From Dyella choica (lineage in GTDB: Bacteria; Pseudomonadota; Gammaproteobacteria; Xanthomonadales; Rhodanobacteraceae): a stretch of 64,000 nucleotides of DNA. This document shows positions 51,288 through 61,191 of this stretch, in pieces (position 1 is the stretch's first letter; every line of letters begins with the position of its first letter). The notes beneath the pieces were generated by a model that searched no databases, was not told the DNA's origin, and saw nothing but the letters and a program-made list of their open reading frames with translations. Where the stretch lies: contig NZ_RYYV01000006.1 of NCBI RefSeq assembly GCF_003977665.1, forward strand, positions 62,001-126,000. Reading direction: 5' to 3'. The translations under genes and the position numbers were made by a program.

Positions 51288-52993
51288 TCCGCTTCGTCGT
51301 TGTCGTTCGTCGGCACACAGCCGGCGATCACCGCATCGGCCTTGAACAGCCACCAATCACGCCGATTCGCGTGGCCAACGTCGATGGCCTTGCTGCGGTC
51401 CACGCAGCGGCCCATGGCCGGCTCCTGCACGAACAGCCAGCGCGTGGCAGGCGCAGCTGCCTGCCATTGCACCGCGAGCACGAACTGCCGGGCGGATGGC
51501 GCGCTGAAGCCGAAATCCACCGCGTGCCGGTCGAGCATCAGCATGTTCTGCTCTTTCCAGTCGACCAGGCCGATTTCATCTTGCGCAGCGAGGTGTGCGC
51601 CGACGCGATTCATCAAGCCGGCCGACGAACTGCTGTCGTCGAGCAAGGGGTAAGCCCACAGGCCCCATACCATCCACAACGCGAACAAGCCGCCGGCGAT
51701 GGCATAGTGCACGCGGCGCAAACGGAAAATCGCCAGCGCGAGCCATTGTGCGGCACCGATCACGATGCACATCCACCACAAGCTGTCGGCCGGACCGTCG
51801 AAACCGCGATCGTAAGCGAGCTTGGCAGCGAACGCCGGATGCGTAGCCAGTGCGTAAATACCCAGGCCCAGCATGCAGCCGCCGATCAACAGCAGGAAGC
51901 TGGCGCCGAGCGCGCGCAGCCATCGTTGCGCGAGCATTTCTTCGAGATAGGGTGCGGTGATCAGCGCCAGCATCGGCACGATCGGCAGGATGTACACGTC
52001 GCGCTTGCCGCCCGAGGCGCTGAAGAACAGCAGCGTGAGCACGATCCAGCCCAGCGGCAGCAGGATGCGTGCGTCCTTCGCCTTCAGCGCCTGCCACCAG
52101 CGCGGCAATGTGCCGGGATAGGTAAGCGACAGCGGCAACCAGTTGTAGACCATCAGCGGCAAATAGAACAACGGCCCGTGCAGGTGGTGCCAGGCATTCG
52201 CGTAGCGGTGCGCGGTCTGCTTGAGCAGGATGTTGCCCACATAGGCCGCATAGACGGGGTCCCCGGCATGGGCGCGGGCGGCCAGCAGCATCGGCATCAG
52301 CCACAGGTCGATGGCCGCCAGCAGAGCCACCAGGCCAAGCAGCCAGCGCCACCACTTGCCGTTGTCGATCGTCGCGATGCCATCCCAGCGGCGTAGCGCA
52401 GCCCATAGATAGGGCAGCAGCATCAGCAGCGCCAGAAAGCCCACGCCTTTGGTGATCACGCCCAGGCCCGCGCAGAAGCAGCCGAACCAATACAGTGGCC
52501 AGTTGGGACCGCACAACAGGTGTCGCAGCAGGCCCCAGTTCGCGGCGGTGATGAAGAACACCACCAGCGGATCGATCTGCGCACGCTTGGCCTGGAACAC
52601 GAACTGGATGCACATCAGCGCGGCCAGCGCCGCGTACCGGCCGACCTTGGGGTTCCACAAGCGCAGCCCTAAGTCGTAGATCAGCCACAGCGTGCCAAGT
52701 GCAGTGAGGAACGAGGGCAACATGAAGGCAACGCGCCAGCTGCGGGTCAGTTCGAAGCTGGCCGCCTCCAGCCACAACAGCATCGGCGGCTTGTCGGCAT
52801 ACAGCTCGACGCCGCGGTGTGGGAACAGCCAGTCGCTGCTTTCCACCATCTGCCTGGCCGCCAGCGTGTAGCGAGGTTCGTCGGAGGGCCAGGGATGGCG
52901 CAGGCCGATACCGATGCCCAGCAGCAGGATGGCGAACAACGCGAGCAGCCAGAATTGGCGGCGGTCCTGGGCGGTAACAGCGAGGTTCGACAT
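51284..52993 (-). CDS. GT39-family glycosyltransferase (ArnT/PMT-like)
   Basis: 569 aa polytopic membrane glycosyltransferase. The catalytic loop is HPWPSDEPRYTLAARQMVES, with the DE pair expected for the family, followed by DWLFPHRGVELYADKPPMLL, where the YADKPP block is diagnostic. About 12 helices follow. It probably modifies lipid A or core using a polyprenyl-phosphate sugar (for example undecaprenyl-phosphate-Ara4N or GlcN); no arn biosynthesis genes are in the window, so the sugar is open. The start is ATG 52993, since the longer frame to 53116 runs through a palindromic repeat. First gene of the leftward LPS block. Confidence 0.87.
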   Translation of the reverse strand: MSNLAVTAQDRRQFWLLALFAILLLGIGIGLRHPWPSDEPRYTLAARQMVESSDWLFPHRGVELYADKPPMLLWLEAASFELTRSWRVAFMLPSFLTALGTLWLIYDLGLRLWNPKVGRYAALAALMCIQFVFQAKRAQIDPLVVFFITAANWGLLRHLLCGPNWPLYWFGCFCAGLGVITKGVGFLALLMLLPYLWAALRRWDGIATIDNGKWWRWLLGLVALLAAIDLWLMPMLLAARAHAGDPVYAAYVGNILLKQTAHRYANAWHHLHGPLFYLPLMVYNWLPLSLTYPGTLPRWWQALKAKDARILLPLGWIVLTLLFFSASGGKRDVYILPIVPMLALITAPYLEEMLAQRWLRALGASFLLLIGGCMLGLGIYALATHPAFAAKLAYDRGFDGPADSLWWMCIVIGAAQWLALAIFRLRRVHYAIAGGLFALWMVWGLWAYPLLDDSSSSAGLMNRVGAHLAAQDEIGLVDWKEQNMLMLDRHAVDFGFSAPSARQFVLAVQWQAAAPATRWLFVQEPAMGRCVDRSKAIDVGHANRRDWWLFKADAVIAGCVPTNDNDEAE

Positions 52994-53012
52994 GCACGCG
53001 TCCGAATTCTTA

Positions 53013-53104
53013 CCCTCCCCCTGCCGGCAGGGGGAGGATGGGAGGAAGGTGTCCGAGCTTGCCGCAAGGCGTGAGAGCTCCGTCCCACCCCACCCCTGCA
53101 CGCA
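53013..53104. repeat. REP-like palindrome, family A (hairpin-only relative)
   Basis: CCTCCCCCTGC CG GCAGGGGGAGG hairpin followed by GTCCGAGCTTGCCGCAAGGC, partly resembling the GCAAGCTCGTAC spacer of other copies in inverse order. It lies between rsmB and the LPS block, just upstream of the GT39 start. Confidence 0.6.
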
Positions 53105-53136
53105 GAGGTGGGCCAAGTTTGCGGCGTGCGCCGGCG

Positions 53137-54432
53137 CTACCGACGTTCAAGCACGGCATAGTACATGCCGTCGAGATCGCCATCGCCTGGAAGGATCTGC
53201 CAGCCGACGGTAGCGGCTTGTCCGACCGGCAGCTGCACCGGCAGCACCTGCGCGTCCCCGTGGCTGGCGAGAAACTGTTCGACTACGGCTTCATTCTCGC
53301 CGCGCAGCAACGAGCAGGTGACATAAACCAGCCTTCCACCCGCAGCAAGCAGCGGCCACAGTGCAACAAGAATTCGTTGCTGTTGCATGACCAGCGCCTC
53401 GATGTCGCTGGCGCGCCGGTGCAGGCGCACGTCCGGGCGGCGGCGCAACACGCCGGTGGCGGAGCAGGGGGCGTCGATCAGAATGCGGTCGTAAGGCTGG
53501 GCATCCCACCACGAGGATGGCTCGGCCGCGTCGCCGATGCGCAAATTCGCCTGCAGGCCGAGCCGCTCCAGGTTCTGGCGAATTCGCGTAGCGCGGCTGC
53601 CGTCAAATTCCACTGCGGTCAGCACAATGTCCGCACGCTCCAGCAAATGACAGGCTTTGCCGCCCGGCGCGGCGCAGGCGTCCAGCACGCGCTGGCCGTC
53701 ACGCACGTCGAGCAGATCGGCAGCCACTTGCGCGGCGCCATCCTGCACGGCGAACTGTCCTTGCGTGAAACCAGGCATGCGCGTGACGTCGCTGCTGTGC
53801 GGCAGCACGATGCCATCGGCCAGCCACGGATGCGCTGCAGCGTTGTAACCGGCGCAAAGCAGTTGTTCGATCAGAGCCTCGCGCGAGGTCCGGCGGCGAT
53901 TGGCCCGCAGCATGAGCGGTGGCTCGCGGCCGCTGTCGGCGAACACGGCATCGGCCTGCTCGGGCCAATCGGTCGCCACGGCCCGCACCAGCCAGGGGGG
54001 CATTGCATGACGCGTTTGCGGCTGCGCGTCCAATTCGGCCAGTAAGCTGGCCCGCTCGCGCTGCCAGCGGCGCAACACGGCATTGGCCAGGCCGGCCAGG
54101 CGTGGGCGATTGAGCGCGCGGGTCGCTTCCACGGTGGCGGCGACGGCGGCGTAATCCTGCAGTTGAAGAATTTCCAGCTGCACCAGGCCCAGCACCAGCA
54201 GCGCATGGACCTCGGGCTCCTTGCGGCGCAGCGGCTTGTCCAGCAGACGATCGAGCGCGGCATCGAAGCGCAGCCACCAGCGGGCACCGTCGCTCAGCAA
54301 GGCGGTGAGCAACGCGCGATCGCGTGGATCGCGTAACTTCGGCGCGCGTTGCTCCATGGCGTCGCGTAGCGATACGCCACGCAATGCGATATCCGCCAGC
54401 GCCTGCGCGGCAAGGGCTCGCGTGTCGTTCAT
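53137..54432 (-). CDS. rsmB: 16S rRNA (cytosine-967 C5)-methyltransferase
   Basis: SAM-dependent enzyme of 431 aa that methylates C967 of 16S rRNA. The N-terminal NusB-like domain (about 1-140) starts [20 protein letters not shown]. The Rossmann domain includes [20 protein letters not shown] (SAM-binding motif I), [20 protein letters not shown] with the PCSxTG motif IV Cys, and [20 protein letters not shown], motif VI, whose TCS holds the catalytic Cys. ATG 54432 overlaps the fmt stop (ATGA). Third gene of def-fmt-rsmB. Confidence 0.96.
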   Translation of the reverse strand: MNDTRALAAQALADIALRGVSLRDAMEQRAPKLRDPRDRALLTALLSDGARWWLRFDAALDRLLDKPLRRKEPEVHALLVLGLVQLEILQLQDYAAVAATVEATRALNRPRLAGLANAVLRRWQRERASLLAELDAQPQTRHAMPPWLVRAVATDWPEQADAVFADSGREPPLMLRANRRRTSREALIEQLLCAGYNAAAHPWLADGIVLPHSSDVTRMPGFTQGQFAVQDGAAQVAADLLDVRDGQRVLDACAAPGGKACHLLERADIVLTAVEFDGSRATRIRQNLERLGLQANLRIGDAAEPSSWWDAQPYDRILIDAPCSATGVLRRRPDVRLHRRASDIEALVMQQQRILVALWPLLAAGGRLVYVTCSLLRGENEAVVEQFLASHGDAQVLPVQLPVGQAATVGWQILPGDGDLDGMYYAVLERR

Positions 54433-55361
54433 CGTGCGCTGCGCAGTTCGGGGCGGGCGTTGAGGTAATCGGCTGAGGTGATGCGTTTGCCGCCGGCACG
54501 TTGCAGCGCTGTCACGCGCAGCAGGCCTTCACCGCAAACGATGTCGATCCCGTCGCGTTGAGCGGCGGCCACGCTGCCGGGCGCAGCATGGTGCGATTGA
54601 TCGATGCAATGCGCAGCCCATATGCGTACGTTCTCGCCCGCCACTTCAGCTTCGGCCACCGGCCATGGATCGAAGGCGCGTACTTGTCGCTCAAGCGCCA
54701 ACGCGGGGCGCGAGAAATCGAGCCGTGCCTCGGCTTTTTCCAGCTTGTGCGCATACATCACGCCGCTCTCGGATTGCGGCGTGGCCGGCAGCGTTTCGCC
54801 CGCGAGGGTGCGGCGCAAGCCTTCGGCGAGCACATCGGCGCCCAGCAGCGACAGCCGGTCATGCAGCGAGCCGCCAGTGTCCTCCTGGGTGATCGGCGTG
54901 AAGCGCTCGAGCAGCACCGGGCCGGTGTCGAGACCGGCTTCCATCTGCATCAGGCCGACGCCGGTTTCGCCGTCGCCGGCCAGGATCGCGCGTTGGATTG
55001 GCGCGGCGCCACGCCAGCGCGGCAGCCGGCTGGCGTGCACGTTCCAGCAACCGAGGCGCGGAATCGCCAGCACCTTGCGCGAGAGGATCAAGCCGTAGGC
55101 GACCACTACCATCAGGTCCGGTCGATAGGCTTCCAGTGTGGCTCGCGCCTCGGCAGTCTTCAGCGTTACCGGCTGGTCGACCGGGATGCCGGCGGCCAAT
55201 GCAGCCTGCTTCACGGGGCTGGGCGTGAGCTTGCGCCCACGACCAGCTGGGCGGTCCGGCTGGGTATAGACGGCCACGACCTCGGCACCACTGGCGCGGC
55301 AGGCTTCGAGGCAGGGGACGGAAAATTCCGGGGTGCCGGCAAAAACGATCCTGAGGCTCAC
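54429..55361 (-). CDS. fmt: Methionyl-tRNA formyltransferase
   Basis: Formylates initiator Met-tRNA with 10-formyl-THF for translation initiation; 310 aa, standard size. The N-terminal catalytic domain: [20 protein letters not shown] (first strand), [20 protein letters not shown] with catalytic Asn and the SLLPRYRGAAPI-like segment, [20 protein letters not shown] with the DTG catalytic Asp, and [20 protein letters not shown]. The C-terminal OB-like domain (about 205-310) binds the tRNA. The GTG start overlaps the def stop (GTGA). Confidence 0.97.
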   Translation of the reverse strand: MSLRIVFAGTPEFSVPCLEACRASGAEVVAVYTQPDRPAGRGRKLTPSPVKQAALAAGIPVDQPVTLKTAEARATLEAYRPDLMVVVAYGLILSRKVLAIPRLGCWNVHASRLPRWRGAAPIQRAILAGDGETGVGLMQMEAGLDTGPVLLERFTPITQEDTGGSLHDRLSLLGADVLAEGLRRTLAGETLPATPQSESGVMYAHKLEKAEARLDFSRPALALERQVRAFDPWPVAEAEVAGENVRIWAAHCIDQSHHAAPGSVAAAQRDGIDIVCGEGLLRVTALQRAGGKRITSADYLNARPELRSAR

Positions 55362-55867
55362 GCGTTCGCGGCCTGCTTGCGCTGTTTCTCCAGGCGCTTG
55401 AGCAGGATCGAGCGCTTCAGCGGCGACAGGTAGTCGACGAACACCTTGCCGGCCAGGTGGTCCATCTCATGCTGGATGCACACGGCCAGCGGGCCTTCCA
55501 CTTCCAGTTCGAAGGTTTTGCCTTGCGCGTCCTGTGCGCGCACTTTCACCTTCAGCGCCCGGGTCACGTCGGCGAAGATGCCGGGGAAGGACAGGCAGCC
55601 TTCCTGGTACACCTGGGTGCCGTCTTTCTCGAGGATCTCCGGGTTGACCAGGGCCAGCGGCTGGTCGCGCTCCTCGCTCATGTCCGCCACCAGTACGCGC
55701 TTGTGCACGTTGACCTGGGTGGCGGCCAGACCTACGCCGTTGGCGGCGTACATCGTCTCGAACATGTCATCGATGAACTGCTTCAATGCAGCATCGAACT
55801 CGGTCACCGGGGCGGCCTTGGTGCGCAGGCGCGGGTCGGGAAATTCAAGGATGGTCAGGACGGACAT
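55358..55867 (-). CDS. def: Peptide deformylase
   Basis: Iron (metallo)enzyme that removes the N-formyl group from nascent proteins; 169 aa. All three signature motifs are present: [10 protein letters not shown] (motif 1, GxGLAAxQ), EGCLSFPG (motif 2, EGCLS, metal Cys) and [12 protein letters not shown] (motif 3, HExDH, two metal His and catalytic Glu). It is the first gene of def-fmt-rsmB and divergent from the LysM gene at 56062, so a promoter should lie in 55868-56061. Confidence 0.97.
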   Translation of the reverse strand: MSVLTILEFPDPRLRTKAAPVTEFDAALKQFIDDMFETMYAANGVGLAATQVNVHKRVLVADMSEERDQPLALVNPEILEKDGTQVYQEGCLSFPGIFADVTRALKVKVRAQDAQGKTFELEVEGPLAVCIQHEMDHLAGKVFVDYLSPLKRSILLKRLEKQRKQAANA

Positions 55868-56061
55868 GGCAGAACTACCTTTCAGACGCCGGAAATGCGG
55901 GCGAATTGGTAAAAAGCCAGCCCGGCCGCAGTCTAGAATGTGGTTATTGTACGTGCTTCAACATGCTGTCGGCGCACGAATTTGCCAACTGACGCGTGTT
56001 GCTTGGATTAATGCTTCGGTTACACTCGCCCCAGCGTAGGGGGAGTGGGGGATTCCCGTTT

Positions 56062-57216
56062 ATGATCAGAAAGTCCATTGGGCTGCTGGCTGGCATGCTG
56101 GTTACCGTGGCCGTCTATGCGGCCGGTGCTCAGCTTCGCGCCGATCACCCCGACAACTACACCGTGCACCGCGGCGATACGCTGTGGAGCATTTCCGGGC
56201 GCTTCCTGTCCAAGCCCTGGCTGTGGCCGGAAATCTGGCAGGCCAACCCGCAGGTGCGCAATCCGCACCTGATCTATCCGGGCGACGTGCTGGACCTGTC
56301 CTTCGTCAACGGCGGGCCGGCGCTGCGCCTGGAGCCGTCGGCGCGCCATGAGGGCGAGGCCATCCCCGCCGTTCCGCTGGACAAGATCAAGCCGTCCCTG
56401 CGGGATTCGCGCGTGGTCGATCCGAACGAGGTGGACAATGCCCCCTACGTGATGGGCTTCGAAGAAGCCGACATCGCCGGTACCCCGGGGCGCAATATCT
56501 ACGTGCGCAAGCTCAATGCCCAGCCGGGCCAGCGCTGGGCGATCGTGCGCCCCACGCACATGTTCCGCACCCACGGCGGCGATCAGGCCCAGCAGAGCGA
56601 TGAAATGTCGGCCAACGTCACCGACTCCGACGTCGCCACCCAGGAAACGCCGTGGATCGAGGAATGGCCCACCGAGCTCAACAAGGAGGTCACTCCCGAG
56701 CACTACTACAAGCACGGCGATGTGCTGGGCATGGAAGTGGCGGTCATCGGTGATGCGGAGGTGCTGCGCGGCGGCGATCCGGCCACCCTGCTGGTGCTGA
56801 ACTCGACCATGGAAATCCGCGCCGGCGACCGCCTGATGCCGGTCGACGACAATCCTTACGACCCCTACTACTACCCGCATCCGCCCAAGAACCTGCCGGA
56901 AAACGGCCGCGTGATCGCCTTTGCGCAGGAGCGCACCAGCCAGGTCGGCCCCTACGATGTGGTGGTGCTGTCAGTGGGCTCGAAGGACGGTGTGGACAAC
57001 GGCACGACCTACGCGCTGTGGCAGCCGGGCGAAAAGGTGCCCGACGACGTCAACCACAGCAGCTGGCTTCGCAGCAGCCACAAGTGGGTGACCCTGCCCG
57101 ACGAGTACGTCGGCCATGTGATGGTCTTCCGCACCTTCGACCGGGTCAGCTACGCCCTGGTCATGGATGGACTCAAGCCGGTGCGTAAGGGCGCGCGCGT
57201 CAGGCTGCCAGAATAA
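56062..57216 (+). CDS. Exported LysM-domain peptidoglycan-binding protein
   Basis: 384 aa. The signal peptide region (SIGLLAGMLVTVAVYAAGAQ) is followed by a LysM domain at about residues 30-85: DNYTVHRGDTLWSISGRFLS, then KPWLWPEIWQANPQVRNPHL and IYPGDVLDL, a full YxVxxGDTLWxI...PxxIxPGDxL pattern. The remaining about 290 residues form a beta-rich region (RVIAFAQERTSQVGPYDVVV). It is like the LysM proteins that precede dprA/smf in many Gammaproteobacteria. The start is ATG 56062 to yield the signal; the longer frame from 55996 adds residues outside it. Confidence 0.9.
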   Translation: MIRKSIGLLAGMLVTVAVYAAGAQLRADHPDNYTVHRGDTLWSISGRFLSKPWLWPEIWQANPQVRNPHLIYPGDVLDLSFVNGGPALRLEPSARHEGEAIPAVPLDKIKPSLRDSRVVDPNEVDNAPYVMGFEEADIAGTPGRNIYVRKLNAQPGQRWAIVRPTHMFRTHGGDQAQQSDEMSANVTDSDVATQETPWIEEWPTELNKEVTPEHYYKHGDVLGMEVAVIGDAEVLRGGDPATLLVLNSTMEIRAGDRLMPVDDNPYDPYYYPHPPKNLPENGRVIAFAQERTSQVGPYDVVVLSVGSKDGVDNGTTYALWQPGEKVPDDVNHSSWLRSSHKWVTLPDEYVGHVMVFRTFDRVSYALVMDGLKPVRKGARVRLPE

Positions 57217-57291
57217 ATTCCCGACAAAGCTCACAGCACGGCGCGGTAATCCCGCGCCGTGCCAGTTTTCGCCCTCGCGTAGACTCGCCCC

Positions 57292-58437
57292 ATGAGCGAG
57301 CAAGGCCCATTGCGCGACTGGCTGGTGGCCCTGCGTACGCCGGGCATAGGGCCGACCGGCCTGCGTGAACGCCTGGCGGCCGCCAACGGACGGATCGGCG
57401 AAGTGGTGGCGCGCTTGCGACGCCACGCGGCGACGCTGGGGGTAGAGGCGCGGTCATGGCTGGAACAGCCCGACGAAGCCCGCCTTGCCGCCGACCTGGC
57501 TTGGCTGGGACAGCCGAACCATCGGCTGCTGTGCTGCATCGACCCGGACTTTCCACCTCAACTGGAAGCCATCCCACAGCCGCCTGTTGCGCTGTTCGTG
57601 GCGGGTGACGCCTGCCTGCTGCTGCGCCCGCAGGTGGCGATTGTAGGGGCGCGCAGCGCGAGTAGCGCGGGCAAGACCAATGCCCGGGCCTTCGCCCGCC
57701 AGCTGGCGCTGGCAGGCTTCGTGGTCACCAGCGGTCTGGCCGACGGGATCGACGGCGCCGCCCACGAGGCTACGCTGGAGGCCGGCCAGGCCACGGTCGC
57801 CGTGATCGGCACCGGGCCGGACCTGGTCTATCCGCGCAAGCACCGTGAACTGTCCGCCCGCGTGGTGGCGCAAGGCGCGCTGGTGAGCGAGTTTCCGCCC
57901 GGCACGGCGGCGCGGGCGGATCACTTCCCGCGCCGCAACCGCCTCATCGCGGGGCTGGCGCTGGGTACGCTCGTGATCGAGGCCGGACTGCAGTCGGGCT
58001 CCCTGATCACCGCCCGCCTGGCCGGCGAGCAGGGGCGGGAGGTATTCGCGCTGCCCGGTTCCATCCATAATCCGCTCGCCCGCGGCTGCCATCGCCTGAT
58101 CAGGGATGGTGCGCGGCTGGTCGAGAGTGCCTCGGAAGTGGTCGAAAGCCTGGTGCCCGCCGCCCGGGCGCTGGGCGCCGAACTGGCCCTGCGCCTGGAA
58201 CGGGCACCACCGGCCTCCGCCGGCAGCAGCGGGCCGGCGCTTGGCGGCTGGCATGACGATCCGGACTACCGGCGGCTGCTGGACGTGTTGAGCCACGATC
58301 CCCTGGCCCTGGACGAGCTGGCGGAGCGGACCGGGCAAACTGCCGCCGAGTTGTCATCCATGCTGCTCATGCTGGAGCTGGAGGGTTGGGTGGAGGGCTT
58401 GCCGGGTGGGCGCTACCAACGCTTGCCCAGGCTCTAG
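57292..58437 (+). CDS. dprA: DNA-processing protein A
   Basis: 381 aa. Loads RecA on incoming single-stranded DNA during natural transformation. The N-terminal SAM-like region (about 1-70) is followed by the Rossmann fold (about 90-290): VAIVGARSASSAGKTNARAF, SGLADGIDGAAHEATLEAGQ, TVAVIGTGPDLVYPRKHREL and FPRRNRLIAGLALGTLVIEA, all typical DprA/Smf blocks. A C-terminal winged-helix domain ends the protein (VLSHDPLALDELAERTGQTA). ATG 57292 lies 75 nt after the LysM gene stop. The usual smg gene between dprA and topA is absent here. Confidence 0.95.
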   Translation: MSEQGPLRDWLVALRTPGIGPTGLRERLAAANGRIGEVVARLRRHAATLGVEARSWLEQPDEARLAADLAWLGQPNHRLLCCIDPDFPPQLEAIPQPPVALFVAGDACLLLRPQVAIVGARSASSAGKTNARAFARQLALAGFVVTSGLADGIDGAAHEATLEAGQATVAVIGTGPDLVYPRKHRELSARVVAQGALVSEFPPGTAARADHFPRRNRLIAGLALGTLVIEAGLQSGSLITARLAGEQGREVFALPGSIHNPLARGCHRLIRDGARLVESASEVVESLVPAARALGAELALRLERAPPASAGSSGPALGGWHDDPDYRRLLDVLSHDPLALDELAERTGQTAAELSSMLLMLELEGWVEGLPGGRYQRLPRL

Positions 58438-58524
58438 CGCGGTGGCTTGAAAGGCGCACTGCGCCGCGATTTCACGTGCGCCAGCTTGACAGTCGTCAAG
58501 CCGGCGTGCCCCAACTATAAATAG

Positions 58525-58546
58525 GCGGCCGTTCAGGAACGGCCGC
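58525..58546. repeat. Perfect 10-bp palindrome between dprA and topA
   Basis: GCGGCCGTTC AG GAACGGCCGC; it lies in the topA leader, 27 nt before the ATG. Without a T-run it is not a standard terminator; it may influence topA translation. A shorter palindrome CTTGAC AGTC GTCAAG is at 58485-58500. Confidence 0.5.
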
Positions 58547-58573
58547 AGTAGGACTTCCGGAACCCCACGCCAC

Positions 58574-61042
58574 ATGGCAAAGAATCTGCTCATCGTCGAG
58601 TCGCCGGCCAAGGCCAAGACGATCAACAAATACCTCGGCAAGGACTTTCAGGTCCTGGCTTCCTATGGCCACGTGCGTGACCTGCTGCCGAAGGAGGGCG
58701 CGGTCGATACCGAGCACAATTTCGCCATGAAGTACGAGGTGATCGAGCGCAACGAAAAACACGTGGATGCGATCGCCAAGGCGGCCAAGGCGGCCGACGA
58801 CATCTACCTCGCCACCGACTTGGACCGCGAGGGCGAGGCGATCAGCTGGCACATCAGCGAGATCCTCAAGGAACGCGGCCTGGTCCAAGGCAAGAAGCTG
58901 CACCGGGTCGTGTTCTCCGAAATCACGCCGCGCGCGATCAAGGCCGCCGTGGCCGCGCCGCGCAAGCTCTCGCACGACATGGTGGATGCGCAACAAGCGC
59001 GCCGCGCGCTGGACTACCTGGTCGGCTTCAATCTTTCGCCGGTGCTGTGGCGCAAGGTGCAGCGTGGTTTGTCCGCCGGTCGTGTACAGAGCCCGGCGCT
59101 GCGCATGATCGCGGAGCGCGAGGAAGAAATCGAAGCCTTCGTGGCGCGCGAATACTGGACGGTGGAAGCGCAGCTCAAGCACGCCGACGGCGATTTCAGT
59201 GCGCGCCTGACCAAGCTCCACGGCAAGAAATTCGAGCAATTCGACCTCACCAACGAGGCCGATGCGATGGCCGCGCGTGCGGCGCTGAAGGAGGCCGCGC
59301 ACGGCCAGCTCACGGTCAGCGAAGTAGGCAGCAAGGAACGCAAGCGTCGCCCCGCGCCGCCATTCACCACCTCCACCTTGCAGCAGGAGGCGGCGCGCAA
59401 GCTCGGTTTCGGCACCACACGCACGATGAAGATCGCGCAAGGCCTGTACGAAGGCGTGAGCCTCGGCAGCGAGGGCAACGTCGGCCTGATCACCTACATG
59501 CGTACCGACTCCACTGCGCTGTCGGATGAAGCCTTGGGCGAGCTGCGCCAGCTGATTGCGCGCGACTTCGGCCCCAAGGCCGTGCCGGATCACCCGCAGT
59601 TGTACCGCACCAAGTCGAAGAACGCGCAGGAAGCGCACGAGGCGATCCGGCCGACTTCAGCGCTGCGCACGCCGCGCGAAGTGGCTGCGTTCCTCACCGA
59701 CGACCAGCGCAAGCTGTATGAGCTGATCTGGAAGCGCACCGTGGCTTGCCAGATGATCCACGCCACCTTGAACACGGTGTCGGTGGATTTCGATCTCAAG
59801 CACGTGAAGGGCGGCGACGCCGCGTTCCGCGCTACCGGCACCACCGTGGTCGATCCGGGCTTCCTGGCGGTGTACGAGGAAGGCCGCGACCAGAAGAGCG
59901 CTGAGGACGACGACGAAGGCCGCCGCCTGCCCCGGCTCGCCAAGGGCGAGCAAGTGCCGTTGCGCGACATCCTCGCCGACCAGCACTTCACCGAGCCGCC
60001 GCCGCGCTACTCCGAAGCCAGCCTGGTGAAGGCGCTGGAGGAGTACGGCATCGGCCGGCCGTCCACCTACGCCAGCATCATCCAGGTGCTGCAGAACCGC
60101 GAATACGTGTACCTGGACAACCGCCGCTTCCGCCCCACCGACGTGGGCCGTGCGGTGAGCAAGTTTCTCACTCAGCACTTCACCCAGTACGTCGACTACG
60201 ATTTCACCGCCCGACTGGAGGATGAGCTCGATGCAGTGAGCCGCGGCGAAGAAGCCTGGGTGCCGCTGATGCGCCGCTTCTGGGAGCCGTTCAAGCAGCA
60301 GGTGGAAGAAAAGACCGAATCGGTCGACCGCAGCGAAGCCACCGGCGCGCGTGAACTGGGTGGCGATCCGAAGAGCGGCAAGCCGGTCTCGGTGCGCCTG
60401 GGGCGCTATGGACCGTACGCGCAGATCGGCGACAAGGACACCGACGAAAAGCTGCAGTTCGCTTCGTTGCGTCCCGGCCAGAGCATGCACACCATCACGC
60501 TGGAAGAAGCACTGGAGCTGTTCAAGCTGCCGCGCAAGCTGGGGCAGGCGGAAAACGGCGACGAGGTAAGCGTGGGCGTCGGCCGCTTCGGCCCGTTCGT
60601 GAAGCAGGGCAGCACCTATGCCTCGCTGAAGGCCGAGGATGATCCCTACACCATCGAGCTGCCGCGCGCGCTGCAGATCGTGCAGGAAAAGCTCGAGCTG
60701 ATCGCCAACCGCATCATCAAGGATTTCGGCAACGGCGTGCAGGTGCTCAACGGCCGCTTTGGTCCGTACATCACCGATGGCGAAAAGAACGCGCGCATTC
60801 CCAAGGACCAGGAGCCGAAGGAACTGACCGAAACGCAGTGCCTGGAACTGCTGGCGGCCGCACCGGTGAAGAAGGGGCGCTTCGGCAAGAAGACGGCCTC
60901 GGCGAAAAAAGCGCCTGCGAAGAAGGCGGCGGTGAAGAAGGCCGCTCCCAAGAAAGCGGCGGCCAAGAAGACCGCCACCAAGAAAACGGCGAGCAAGAAG
61001 ACGACCTCCAAGAAAGCGGCGAGCAAGAAGGCTGGAGCTTAA
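58574..61042 (+). CDS. topA: DNA topoisomerase I
   Basis: 822 aa type IA topoisomerase that relaxes negative supercoils. The Toprim domain starts KNLLIVESPAKAKTINKYLG and holds the DREGEAISWHISEI acidic cluster. The active-site Tyr is in GLITYMRTDSTALS at about residue 312. The C-terminal part has glycine-rich repeat units (RLGRYGPYAQIGD, GVGRFGPFVKQGS, LNGRFGPYITDGE) instead of the Cys4 zinc fingers of E. coli, and ends in about 45 residues of Lys/Ala repeats (KKAAVKKAAPKKAAAKKTAT), a non-specific DNA-binding tail typical of this lineage. The low-complexity tail is coding, not a frameshift. Confidence 0.97.
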   Translation: MAKNLLIVESPAKAKTINKYLGKDFQVLASYGHVRDLLPKEGAVDTEHNFAMKYEVIERNEKHVDAIAKAAKAADDIYLATDLDREGEAISWHISEILKERGLVQGKKLHRVVFSEITPRAIKAAVAAPRKLSHDMVDAQQARRALDYLVGFNLSPVLWRKVQRGLSAGRVQSPALRMIAEREEEIEAFVAREYWTVEAQLKHADGDFSARLTKLHGKKFEQFDLTNEADAMAARAALKEAAHGQLTVSEVGSKERKRRPAPPFTTSTLQQEAARKLGFGTTRTMKIAQGLYEGVSLGSEGNVGLITYMRTDSTALSDEALGELRQLIARDFGPKAVPDHPQLYRTKSKNAQEAHEAIRPTSALRTPREVAAFLTDDQRKLYELIWKRTVACQMIHATLNTVSVDFDLKHVKGGDAAFRATGTTVVDPGFLAVYEEGRDQKSAEDDDEGRRLPRLAKGEQVPLRDILADQHFTEPPPRYSEASLVKALEEYGIGRPSTYASIIQVLQNREYVYLDNRRFRPTDVGRAVSKFLTQHFTQYVDYDFTARLEDELDAVSRGEEAWVPLMRRFWEPFKQQVEEKTESVDRSEATGARELGGDPKSGKPVSVRLGRYGPYAQIGDKDTDEKLQFASLRPGQSMHTITLEEALELFKLPRKLGQAENGDEVSVGVGRFGPFVKQGSTYASLKAEDDPYTIELPRALQIVQEKLELIANRIIKDFGNGVQVLNGRFGPYITDGEKNARIPKDQEPKELTETQCLELLAAAPVKKGRFGKKTASAKKAPAKKAAVKKAAPKKAAAKKTATKKTASKKTTSKKAASKKAGA

Positions 61043-61061
61043 TCCTGCGCAATTTGCCCCC

Positions 61062-61178
61062 TCCCCTACGTGGAGTAGGGGAGCGCTGGGGTGGAGTGAA
61101 GTAACCCCGCGATGAACTCAAGCATGGCCGCAAGCTCGTACGACCCCACCCTAGCCCTCCCCTGCAAGCAGGGGAGGG
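61062..61178. repeat. REP-like palindrome, family A (intact reference copy)
   Basis: CCCTCCCCTAC...GTAGGGGAG hairpin, then CCCCGCGATGAACTCAAGCA, GCCGCAAGCTCGTACGACCC and a second hairpin CCCTCCCCTGCAAGCAGGGG. It matches the split copy around the IS481 at 37510/38851. It lies between topA and tsaC. Confidence 0.65.
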
Positions 61179-61191
61179 AACTGGACATGAC

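Noticed and set aside
51209-53116. Long frames on both strands over the second GT39 gene
   Set aside because: They are shadows of the GT39 gene in GC-rich DNA; no family features.
60900-61040. Possible CRISPR or tandem array in the topA tail
   Set aside because: The short repeated units are in-frame Lys/Ala codons; there are no unique spacers and no cas genes in the window.
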